Below, in pieces: positions 42,159 through 48,869 of a DNA stretch of 64,000 nucleotides. The DNA lies in contig JABFGG010000012.1 of the NCBI GenBank assembly GCA_013112575.1, positions 50,409-114,408 of the forward strand. Direction: 5' to 3'. The position numbers were made by a program, and so were the translations under genes. The notes under the pieces are model-generated. The model ran no database searches. It had not been told where the DNA came from and saw only the letters and a list, made by a program, of their open reading frames with translations. The DNA comes from Chloroflexota bacterium. GTDB taxonomy: Bacteria > Chloroflexota > Anaerolineae > Anaerolineales > UBA11579. Within the stretch, counting starts at the first letter, position 1. The number at the start of each line of letters is the position of its first letter.

Positions 42159-43514
42159 CTAAATGAGGAAGTTGAGGAATATGGAGGCCAATCCGAGAAA
42201 AATTAAGAACCCGAGACTGTCTGTCACGGCTGTTACGAGAACGGTGGAAGCCAGGGCTGGGTCCTGCCCAATGGCACGTAGTAGCAAAGGAACCAAAGCC
42301 CCGGCAAACCCTGCGATGATCATGTTGCCTAACAAGGCCAGTCCAAGCACTATACCCAGATAAGCGTTGCCTCTCCATAGAAAAACGCCTAGCCCCACCA
42401 CAATGCCGATGGCTACCCCCTGGAGAATGCCAACGAAAACTTCTTTGCCCAGCACCGAAATGGCCTGTCTAGGAGATAGTTTGCCTAGTGCCAGGGCTCG
42501 CACTATCAGAGCAATACTCTGGCTACCAGCATTGCCACCCACGCCAGCAACTACTGATTGAAAAACAGCCAGCGCTGCTACCTGCGCAATGATATCTTCG
42601 AAGTTGCTGATGACCCAGGCGGCGAACATGGCGGTTACTGTATTCAGGTAAAGCCAGGGTAAGCGCCCCCTCAGGTGTTCGCGAACGGGGCTCTCTGGTT
42701 CCAGTTGAACGTCACCCACGCTTGCCAGACGGTAGATGTCCTCGGTGTGCTCTTCGGCTAAGACATCTAAAATATCGTCGTGGGTGATGACCCCGACGAG
42801 TTCGTTGCGATGGTTGACGACCGGTAGAGCCTGCAAGTCGTGGCGGGTCATCACCTGGGCGACTTCCTCCTGGTCCAGTTCGGCATTCACATTGATGACT
42901 TCAGGATTCATAATGTCTTCCATAGAAGTCTGTGGGGCGGCAACCACCAGGTCGCGCAGTCCTACGATGCCCGAAAGACGCTTTTCGCGATCTATGACGA
43001 AGATGTAATAGGGTATTTCGGAGTCTGGTTTGAGGTGGCGCAAGACCTCAATAGCTTCCTGGGCTGGCGTGATGCGTTGCATGGCTATGAAGGCGGTAGT
43101 CATGCGACCACCGGCCGTATCATCTGGGTAGGCCAGCAGCTGCTCAACGTCCTCGGCGTCGTCCATTTCTTCGAGGGCTTGCAGGGCTTGTTCCTGGGGA
43201 AGGTCGCCTAGCAGGTCGGCGGCCTCGTCTGGCTCCATTTCCCCGAGTACATCCGCCAGACGTTCAAGCGGGAGGTTCTTGGCAGCCTCCAGCGTTTTGG
43301 CGTCAGTGAGGCGGTCGAAGAGCTCCGCGGTAGCTTCCACATCCAGGTGGGGGAGCAGGGTTTCCTGCTCCCCCGAATTTAAAAGGTTGAAGACCTCAAC
43401 CTGGTCACCGGGCAGGAGGTCTAGAAATAAAGCGACCGCTTCATCGTATTGCTGTTTGTTGATGGCATTACGGACGCGGTCGGCAATGGGTTCGTGCACC
43501 TGGAATTCGGTCAT
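42159..43514 (-). CDS. mgtE: Magnesium transporter MgtE
   Basis: 451 residues with the full MgtE plan: N-domain of superhelical repeats (PLERLADVLGEMEPDEAADLLGDL region), two CBS domains (about 135-255: MTTAFIAMQRITPAQEAI, MNPEVINVNAELDQEEVAQV) and a five-helix pore domain with GNAGSQSIALIVRALALG, the conserved GGNAG/QS motif. Cytoplasmic domains close the gate when Mg2+ is plentiful. It sits 4 bases after the NIL-domain gene. Confidence 0.96.
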   Translation of the reverse strand: MTEFQVHEPIADRVRNAINKQQYDEAVALFLDLLPGDQVEVFNLLNSGEQETLLPHLDVEATAELFDRLTDAKTLEAAKNLPLERLADVLGEMEPDEAADLLGDLPQEQALQALEEMDDAEDVEQLLAYPDDTAGGRMTTAFIAMQRITPAQEAIEVLRHLKPDSEIPYYIFVIDREKRLSGIVGLRDLVVAAPQTSMEDIMNPEVINVNAELDQEEVAQVMTRHDLQALPVVNHRNELVGVITHDDILDVLAEEHTEDIYRLASVGDVQLEPESPVREHLRGRLPWLYLNTVTAMFAAWVISNFEDIIAQVAALAVFQSVVAGVGGNAGSQSIALIVRALALGKLSPRQAISVLGKEVFVGILQGVAIGIVVGLGVFLWRGNAYLGIVLGLALLGNMIIAGFAGALVPLLLRAIGQDPALASTVLVTAVTDSLGFLIFLGLASIFLNFLI

Positions 43515-43518
43515 AGAT

Positions 43519-43749
43519 TTATGCGCCTAAGGTTTGCACTTCGATCCCTTGGCCGCGCAGCCAATCGATGGCCCCTTCGATCAAGCCCGGGCTGCCAACC
43601 AACTGACATTCGAGCCAGGCTTGTGTAGAGGAGGTGTCTGCACGGATGATGTTGACCGATAGATCGTTATAGTTGCGGATGAGACGGTTGATCACGGGGA
43701 CGTTGGAGAGCGCAGGTGGGTAAACTAACCGTACAACTTGTTCAGCCAC
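43519..43749 (-). CDS. NIL-domain protein
   Basis: 76 residues matching the NIL domain (substrate-sensing module of methionine ABC ATPases and some ferredoxins): VRLVYPPALSNVPVINRLI and IIRADTSSTQAWLECQLVG, ending WLRGQGIEVQ. Stand-alone here, GTG start, and immediately upstream of mgtE in one transcript. Its role with MgtE is not known; ligand sensing is an inference. Confidence 0.85.
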   Translation of the reverse strand: MAEQVVRLVYPPALSNVPVINRLIRNYNDLSVNIIRADTSSTQAWLECQLVGSPGLIEGAIDWLRGQGIEVQTLGA

Positions 43750-44095
43750 GATGTATACCTCTGAAGATAATGATGATTTGATTTTAGCATGGAAAAGACG
43801 TAGGCGCGAAGCGCCTACTTAGGGAGTTTGCTTGGCAAACTCCACTATATTTTAGTTAACCAATTGGTTAATGTACTTAATGTAGGGTATGTAGGGTTAA
43901 GCATGATTTTGGCTGGCGGGTTTTTGCTGGAGTATCAGATATGGGGTGAATGGGTTGTGTGAATAGTATATGTGGCGGTCATGGAAGACAGTAGAGTGCA
44001 AAAAAGGGTGAATTAATGTACCCGTATGTACCCTTAATGTAGGGAACAAGAAGGGGATAGTGCCCAGCAATGGGGGATAACTATACGCTAACTTC
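43750..44095. other. Gene-free stretch with three palindromes and iterated short motifs
   Basis: Holds hairpin GTAGGCGC-GAA-GCGCCTAC (43800-43818), hairpin GGAGTTTG-CTTGG-CAAACTCC (43823-43843) and the 16-base palindrome TTAACCAATTGGTTAA (43856-43871). Two clusters of TTAATGTA[C/G] and GTATGTA[C/G]-type words follow, at 43868-43896 and 44013-44044. No credible gene is present. Confidence 0.75.
43868..44044. repeat. Two clusters of TTAATGTA(C/G) iterated words
   Basis: Cluster A: TTAATGTAC, TTAATGTAG, GTATGTAGGG in a row (43868-43896). Cluster B: TTAATGTACCC, GTATGTACCC, TTAATGTAGGG (44013-44044). GGG and CCC versions alternate, so parts of the clusters are inverted copies. About 115 bases separate the clusters. 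Confidence 0.6.
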
Positions 44096-44569
44096 TTACA
44101 GATCGAAATAACTATCGATTGTGTATTTTGGTCCTGGCCCAACTCTAAGTACATTATTCACTGGATAGATATATCTCCAAGCGGCTAAATCTGCGCCTCC
44201 TTCAAAGTAAGCATTGTACACAAACACCTTTAGATTATCCTCAAAAATAAAAACAGTATCTAGAGAAGGCTCTATGATTTCTACTTCCTCTAGTTGCTTG
44301 CTTTTTATTTGCTCGATGGCCTCAGCATTTTTCGAGTTGGCGGCAGCACTAAAGCTGGTCACAATTACTTCATTGCCCACTTCAATGCGATAGGTGTGTT
44401 GCAGGTAAACTTGTTGTTCACCAATGATGTTACCTACATGGTTTCTAGTGGGTTTGCCAAAATCAATAACTGAAGAATACCCATAAAGTTTAACCACATT
44501 CCATGCCTTCAATCCAATTAATGACTTTGCTATAGAATAAATCTCTTCAGCGTTATTTTTTGCAGCCAT
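44096..44569 (-). CDS. Uncharacterised protein of the AT-rich island
   Basis: 157 residues, no recognised family, no signal peptide. Mixed alpha/beta look: N-terminal helix NNAEEIYSIAKSLIGLKAW, several beta strands with TYRIEVGNEVIVTSF, ending YPVNNVLRVGPGPKYTIDSYF. Base composition is more AT-rich than the flanking housekeeping genes. A GATAAT lies 7 bases before the ATG. Isolated hypothetical proteins of this size in such islands are often immunity or defence accessory proteins, but nothing here shows it. Confidence 0.65.
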   Translation of the reverse strand: MAAKNNAEEIYSIAKSLIGLKAWNVVKLYGYSSVIDFGKPTRNHVGNIIGEQQVYLQHTYRIEVGNEVIVTSFSAAANSKNAEAIEQIKSKQLEEVEIIEPSLDTVFIFEDNLKVFVYNAYFEGGADLAAWRYIYPVNNVLRVGPGPKYTIDSYFDL

Positions 44570-44667
44570 GTTTCAGATTATCAACTCCAGATGATTGGAA
44601 TCAGTCAGCCATGATGGTCCAAGGCTATTTCATGCAGCATTACTATTACCTGAGCAAAGCAAACGAG

Positions 44668-45207
44668 TTATGCAGGTGACCTGTTTGAAGTTTTTGTCGA
44701 AAGCTCTGCCGTATGTTGCGCAATCATACTCACTAAACCAACTATACCTATAAAAATAGTAACGCCAAATGCAAATTCGCCATTATCTGGAAATAATTCT
44801 GGCATTATCGGGAGAGTAAAAATACTTAAAAAGTGAAGGCCGTTAGCATTGATTGCGGCTAAATATTCGATGATCACTGCTCGTTGTGCCAAATCAATGC
44901 CAAACCAAAAAAGGGTTAGATTGACCACGATCAAAAGTGTTGTGAATAGTAACCTTAGCTTCACTGAAAAACCGCCATACCACCGGCTTGTGAGGGCAAG
45001 AGTAGTTGAAATACTCAAAATCATTAGGACTATAGCTACGACAAGCGGGAGGTACAAAACTTGTGGGTATGGACTATAGGGGATTCCCAAAAAGGGGTCC
45101 TTTGTGGGGAAATCAAGAATTGAAATTTGTGCCAGGGCGACAATCAATGGGGCGAAGAATAAGAAAATTGACAATACCCACTGAGCTTTCTTCATTCTAT
45201 TCCACAT
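44668..45207 (-). CDS. Uncharacterised four-helix membrane protein
   Basis: About 179 residues with four predicted membrane helices (QWVLSIFLFFAPLIVALAQI, YLPLVVAIVLMILSISTTLA, LLFTTLLIVVNLTLFWFGI, FGVTIFIGIVGLVSMIA). No motif recognised. The start may be the ATG at 45207 or 45195. Part of the AT-rich island; 27 bases after the next gene upstream, possibly co-transcribed with it. Confidence 0.65.
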   Translation of the reverse strand: MWNRMKKAQWVLSIFLFFAPLIVALAQISILDFPTKDPFLGIPYSPYPQVLYLPLVVAIVLMILSISTTLALTSRWYGGFSVKLRLLFTTLLIVVNLTLFWFGIDLAQRAVIIEYLAAINANGLHFLSIFTLPIMPELFPDNGEFAFGVTIFIGIVGLVSMIAQHTAELSTKTSNRSPA

Positions 45208-45234
45208 TTTGATACCGCAAATGAGTGAAATATA

Positions 45235-45762
45235 TCAAGGAGTAACTTCAAAACTAACACTGCCAATTGCATTTCGTCCTGCATAGGCGTCAACTCTATA
45301 CCAACCAGTTGGCAGCTGACCAGTTGACAATTGGCTTTGAATTTCTCGATAGCCGGGCAAATCTCTGCTTAGTTGTAAGGAATCTACCAAAGCAAAAGAG
45401 TGAAATCCTGCTTCAAACCTGAGGTCCATTGCATTTGAGCTCGTGGCAAATGGAAGGTCATTATTATCAAAATTCCACCAAATTGCTGTAGCAGTGTCAT
45501 GAGTTGTAGTAAGTAGGCCACATACGGCTACCCTTTCAAGTTCGGATTGTCGGAATGACGAAACTGGGTCAAATGCTTCGTGGTCATTTTGATTACCAGC
45601 AATACATGGGTACCACTCAACAAACTTTGCATCGAGGGAAACGACCAGGTCATATGGATTACCAGGTTGAGTCAACTTCTCCTTCAGAAGAGCATCGCCA
45701 AAAACCGAAAACAATCCAATGATAATAATCAGGATGATGGTCGATCGAATTGGTTTCTTCAT
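45235..45762 (-). CDS. Uncharacterised exported or membrane-anchored protein
   Basis: 175 residues from ATG 45762, which has GAAGGA 8 bases before it; the longer frame to 45795 starts inside the duplicated rlmN tail. N-terminal helix STIILIIIIGLFSVFG, then an extracytoplasmic domain with Cys in VEWYPCIAGNQ and RVAVCGLLTT, ending in a beta strand AIGSVSFEVTP. No family recognised. Confidence 0.65.
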   Translation of the reverse strand: MKKPIRSTIILIIIIGLFSVFGDALLKEKLTQPGNPYDLVVSLDAKFVEWYPCIAGNQNDHEAFDPVSSFRQSELERVAVCGLLTTTHDTATAIWWNFDNNDLPFATSSNAMDLRFEAGFHSFALVDSLQLSRDLPGYREIQSQLSTGQLPTGWYRVDAYAGRNAIGSVSFEVTP

Positions 45763-45778
45763 TGAAGATTCCTTCTCA

Positions 45779-45857
45779 ACCTGCCATGATAGCAAGCTGG
45801 CCGCAACCAGCCTGGGTGTCTATGCCGCGGTGGCCGTGGATGGTGCTCACGGGACGC
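45779..45857 (-). pseudogene. Diverged second copy of the rlmN 3' end
   Basis: Minus-strand translation gives TIHGHRGIDTQAGCGQLAI ending MAG-stop, against TIRVRRGIDIQAGCGQLAI ending TAE-stop at the true rlmN terminus (46305-46386). Over 66 aligned bases I count 56 identical, without gaps. The catalytic Cys of RlmN (Cys326) corresponds to Ser here. Only this tail exists, 30 bases beyond the gene at 45880-46293. It looks like a recombination or integration footprint. Confidence 0.75.
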
Positions 45858-45879
45858 TTCCACGACCTGGAATTAACAA

Positions 45880-46293
45880 TCAGATCAATAGGTCTTCGTA
45901 AAACTTGACCGAAGCCTCAAAATCGGGGGGCATAACCTTGGGCACTCTGTAATACCACCAAAATGACTCGTCGTATTCACCGTGTATGGGTTTTCTAGTC
46001 TTTTTGGTCACACTTTTAAAGTGTTCATCATGGGGGCGGAGTGACAAATCAAAAAGATCTTGCCCGCCCTTTGTTAGTTGGATTTTTATTTCCTGAAGTA
46101 AAAATCTTTCGCTTAGATCATTTGTATAATCAAAGATCGAGAGTTTGTAGCCTTCTTCTACGCTAATTGCAAGTTGACACCATCCATTAAACAAACGTTC
46201 CAAAGTCTGTTCAAATTTCGCTGCAGCCGAAAACTCCTGCAAAGCCAACGTTATTTTTTGTTGATCTTCTTTATTGAAGTCAGTTATCTTCAT
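45880..46293 (-). CDS. Uncharacterised protein inserted between rlmN and its duplicated tail
   Basis: 137 residues from ATG 46293, with GGGAG 7 bases before it; the GTG at 46308 overlaps the rlmN stop. Acidic/basic helical protein (MKITDFNKEDQQKITLALQ at the start, FFWWYYRV-like aromatic patch ESFWWYYRVPKVMPP near the end). No known family; size and composition resemble immunity proteins, but that is only a resemblance. It is flanked by the two copies of the rlmN end. Confidence 0.65.
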   Translation of the reverse strand: MKITDFNKEDQQKITLALQEFSAAAKFEQTLERLFNGWCQLAISVEEGYKLSIFDYTNDLSERFLLQEIKIQLTKGGQDLFDLSLRPHDEHFKSVTKKTRKPIHGEYDESFWWYYRVPKVMPPDFEASVKFYEDLLI

Positions 46294-46304
46294 TTCTGTC
46301 TCCC

Positions 46305-47351
46305 TCACTCTGCTGTGATGGCTAGCTGGCCGCAGCCAGCCTGGATGTCTATGCCGCGGCGGACGCGGATTGTGCAGGGGATGCCTTTGGATTCAAGGGT
46401 GTCGCAAAAGGAGCGGACGCGATCTTTGCTAGATTTTTCCCCAGCATAGCCAGCCGTGGGGTTGAGGGGGATGACGTTGACGTGACACAGCAGGCCTTTG
46501 AGCAGAGCGGCAAGAGCCTGTGCCTGTTCGGGCGAGTCGTTCTCGTTGTGGATCAAGGCCCACTCGAAGGTGACGCGTCGCCCGGTTCTCTCCACGTAAT
46601 CATGACAGGCTTTGATTAAATCTTTAATGGGGTATTTGTCATTGATGGGCAACATTTCAGAACGCAATTTGTCGTCCGTAGCATGCAGGGAGATGGCGAG
46701 GTTGACCTGGCGCTTTTCCTCCGCAAAGCGTTCGATCATGGGGATCAGACCCACTGTGGAGATGGTAAAGCGGCGGGCACCCAGGCCCATGCCGGTGGGA
46801 TCGTTCAATCGATCGATGGCTTGCATGGTGGCATCGTAATTGTGGAAGGGTTCGCCCATGCCCATCATGACAATATTAGTGACTTGCTGATCCTCCTGGG
46901 CAAGCTGGCGAGCATAATACAAGACCTGCTCAACGATCTCGCCAGTGGTCAGGTGGCGGCGAAAACCCATCTGGCCGGTGGCACAAAAGACACAGCCCAT
47001 GGCACAGCCAGCCTGCGTGGAGATGCACAGTGTGCGACGATCATCGCCATAGCGCATGAGAACGGCTTCAATGGCCTGCTCGTCTTGGAGCTTAAAAAGG
47101 ATCTTGCGTGTACTGCCGTCGGAGGAGGTGAGGTTGATATTGGGGGATAGGCTATTGAATTTAAACGCCTGAGCCAGCTTTGAACGGAGTGCTTTTGAGA
47201 GTGGTGAAAACTGCTCAGGGTCATTCCAGAAATGCTTATAGACGCCTTCCCAAATCTGTTTGGCGCGATAGGCAGGTTCTCCCCATTCTGATACTACTTG
47301 CTCTAGTTCCTCGAAGCTGAGGTCATAGATCAATCGCTTGCTTTCAGACAT
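46305..47351 (-). CDS. rlmN: 23S rRNA A2503 / tRNA A37 C2-methyltransferase
   Basis: 348 residues, radical-SAM enzyme. Iron-sulfur ligands Cys116, Cys120 and Cys123 in GCAMGCVFC; mechanistic Cys326 in IPCTIRVRRG; Cys109 in LCISTQ is also present. MGMGEPFHNYD and ISTVGLIPMI are family motifs. The C-terminus GIDIQAGCGQLAI has a partial second copy 530 bases away. The stop overlaps the GTG of the downstream frame. Confidence 0.96.
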   Translation of the reverse strand: MSESKRLIYDLSFEELEQVVSEWGEPAYRAKQIWEGVYKHFWNDPEQFSPLSKALRSKLAQAFKFNSLSPNINLTSSDGSTRKILFKLQDEQAIEAVLMRYGDDRRTLCISTQAGCAMGCVFCATGQMGFRRHLTTGEIVEQVLYYARQLAQEDQQVTNIVMMGMGEPFHNYDATMQAIDRLNDPTGMGLGARRFTISTVGLIPMIERFAEEKRQVNLAISLHATDDKLRSEMLPINDKYPIKDLIKACHDYVERTGRRVTFEWALIHNENDSPEQAQALAALLKGLLCHVNVIPLNPTAGYAGEKSSKDRVRSFCDTLESKGIPCTIRVRRGIDIQAGCGQLAITAE

Positions 47352-48132
47352 TGACGAGGATCTCGGAGAGGGTGTTGAGGTCCGGGAGGGTCAGGTCGGG
47401 GGCAGGCTGCCAGGCAGCGGCCATCTCTTCTGTGGTGACACCTGAGAGCACCAGACAAGTGTGGCAGCCCGCGGTTTGCCCGGATTGGATGTCAGTTTCC
47501 AGGCGGTCGCCAACAACCAGGGTTTCTGTCGCAGTCGTCCCTAAAGCTTCCAGAGCCTGTAACATCATAGTGGGTTGGGGTTTGCCTATGATGGTCGGTT
47601 GCACGTCAGTAGCGGCTTCCAGGGCAGCCAGGAGCGCTCCTGCGCCGGGTAGTTGGCCTTGTGGGGCGGGAAAGCTCTTGTCGGGATTGGTGCCAATGAA
47701 GGGGACCCCGGAGCGGATCAGCAGAGCACTTTCTGCTAGATCGTCGTAAGTGCAGTGACGGTCTATGCCGGCTACCACGGCATCCGGTTTGAGGTTGTCA
47801 ATCTCAAAACCGTGATCGGTCAAGGTGTCGCGCAAACCTTGCTCGCCCAATACGTGCATGCGGCTGCCCTCTGGGTAGTTATTTTGCAGATATTCGGCAG
47901 TGGCTTTGGCCGAAGTGAATATTTGCCAGGGTTCAACTGAAAGACCAAAGCCATTAAGTTTGTCAACATAGCCCTGAACAGTCGTTGAGGAATTGTTGGT
48001 GGCAAAAGCAACCTTGCGCCCATCCTGTTGCAAACGTTCAAAGATAGCCGGCAGGTCACCAATAGCTTCACCAGAACGCCATAAGACGCCGTCCATATCC
48101 AAAATAAAAGCGCGAATCGATTTTAGTTCCAT
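47344..48132 (-). CDS. HAD-IIA family hydrolase (NagD-like)
   Basis: 262 residues. Nucleophile motif FILDMDGVLWRSG, motif II FATNNSST, motif IV region VVGDRLETDIQSG, cap II insertion between. Members dephosphorylate sugar phosphates, pyridoxal phosphate or phosphoglycolate. Overlaps the rlmN start by 8 bases, so both are one transcript. A TATAAT lies 7 bases before the ATG. Confidence 0.92.
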   Translation of the reverse strand: MELKSIRAFILDMDGVLWRSGEAIGDLPAIFERLQQDGRKVAFATNNSSTTVQGYVDKLNGFGLSVEPWQIFTSAKATAEYLQNNYPEGSRMHVLGEQGLRDTLTDHGFEIDNLKPDAVVAGIDRHCTYDDLAESALLIRSGVPFIGTNPDKSFPAPQGQLPGAGALLAALEAATDVQPTIIGKPQPTMMLQALEALGTTATETLVVGDRLETDIQSGQTAGCHTCLVLSGVTTEEMAAAWQPAPDLTLPDLNTLSEILVNV

Positions 48133-48139
48133 AATGATA

Positions 48140-48145
48140 ATTATA
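48140..48145 (-). promoter_or_regulatory. -10 box TATAAT, leaderless promoter of the HAD-rlmN unit
   Basis: Minus-strand TATAAT with 7 bases to the ATG at 48132; no ribosome-binding motif. Confidence 0.55.
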
Positions 48146-48150
48146 CAGGG

Positions 48151-48186
48151 GCAAGAAAAAAGCCGAGGGATTTCCCTCGGCTTTTG
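48151..48186 (-). terminator. Intrinsic terminator after clpP
   Basis: AGCCGAGGG/CCCTCGGCT stem (48161-48169, 48174-48182), extended by AAA/TTT, loop ATTT. On the minus strand it is followed by TTTTTTCTTG. It lies between the clpP stop and the -10 box of the HAD gene. Confidence 0.92.
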
Positions 48187-48203
48187 CTTAGCAGGTTGAA
48201 GTT

Positions 48204-48836
48204 TTACTTCTTTTTGCCGTTCGACTTGGCTTTGGCAGCCTCAGGCTCTTCGAGGACCTGATCGATGAGGCCATACTTGACAGCTTCGTCTGCGGTGAAA
48301 TATACGTCACGGTCGGTGGCGCTGGCGATCTCATCCATAGTTTGGCCGGTGGAATCGGACAGGATGGTGTTGAGGCGTTCCTTGAGACGCAGGATCTCTT
48401 TGGCCTGGATCTCGATGTCCGTGGCCTGACCTTGCGCGCCACCCAAAGGTTGGTGCAAGTGGATGGTGGCGTTGGGGAGGGCATAGCGGTAGCCCTTGGT
48501 GCCAGCGGTGAGCAGCACGGTGCCAAATGAAGCGGTGTAACCAACGGCGACCGTTTGGATGCGGTTGGGGATCATCTTCATAGTGTCGTAGATGCCCAGG
48601 CCAGCGTAGACCACGCCACCAGGAGAGCTGATATACATCTGGATGTCAGCCTCGGGGTCTTCGTTGCTGAGGTAGATCAACTGAGCAACGACGAGGTTGG
48701 CGATCTGGTCATTGATGGGGCTGCTAAGCAGCACAATGCGGTTTTTCAACAATAATGAGTAGATATCAAAGGCGCGTTCGCCCCGACCGGTGGTTTCGAT
48801 AACCATGGGGACGACGGATTGTGGCAACTTGTTCAT
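48204..48836 (-). CDS. clpP: ATP-dependent Clp protease proteolytic subunit
   Basis: 210 residues. Catalytic Ser103 in GYTASFGTVLL, His128 in IHLHQPLGG, Asp in the TDRDVYFTADEA motif; hydrophobic handle region near YSLLLKNRIVLL. Shine-Dalgarno AAGGAA before the ATG. Downstream of tig, as is common, but clpX is not next to it. Confidence 0.96.
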   Translation of the reverse strand: MNKLPQSVVPMVIETTGRGERAFDIYSLLLKNRIVLLSSPINDQIANLVVAQLIYLSNEDPEADIQMYISSPGGVVYAGLGIYDTMKMIPNRIQTVAVGYTASFGTVLLTAGTKGYRYALPNATIHLHQPLGGAQGQATDIEIQAKEILRLKERLNTILSDSTGQTMDEIASATDRDVYFTADEAVKYGLIDQVLEEPEAAKAKSNGKKK

Positions 48837-48869
48837 ACGTTTCTTTCCTTTCTGAGTTTAACGATACAG

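Noticed and set aside
43868..44044. CRISPR array
   Set aside because: Repeat words are about 9-11 bases, irregularly spaced, adjacent rather than spacer-separated, and no cas gene is in the window.
43897..44154. 85-residue minus-strand open frame
   Set aside because: It overlaps the better gene at 44096-44569 in another frame, crosses the iteron clusters, and its composition (many His, Pro, Tyr, Thr) is not protein-like.
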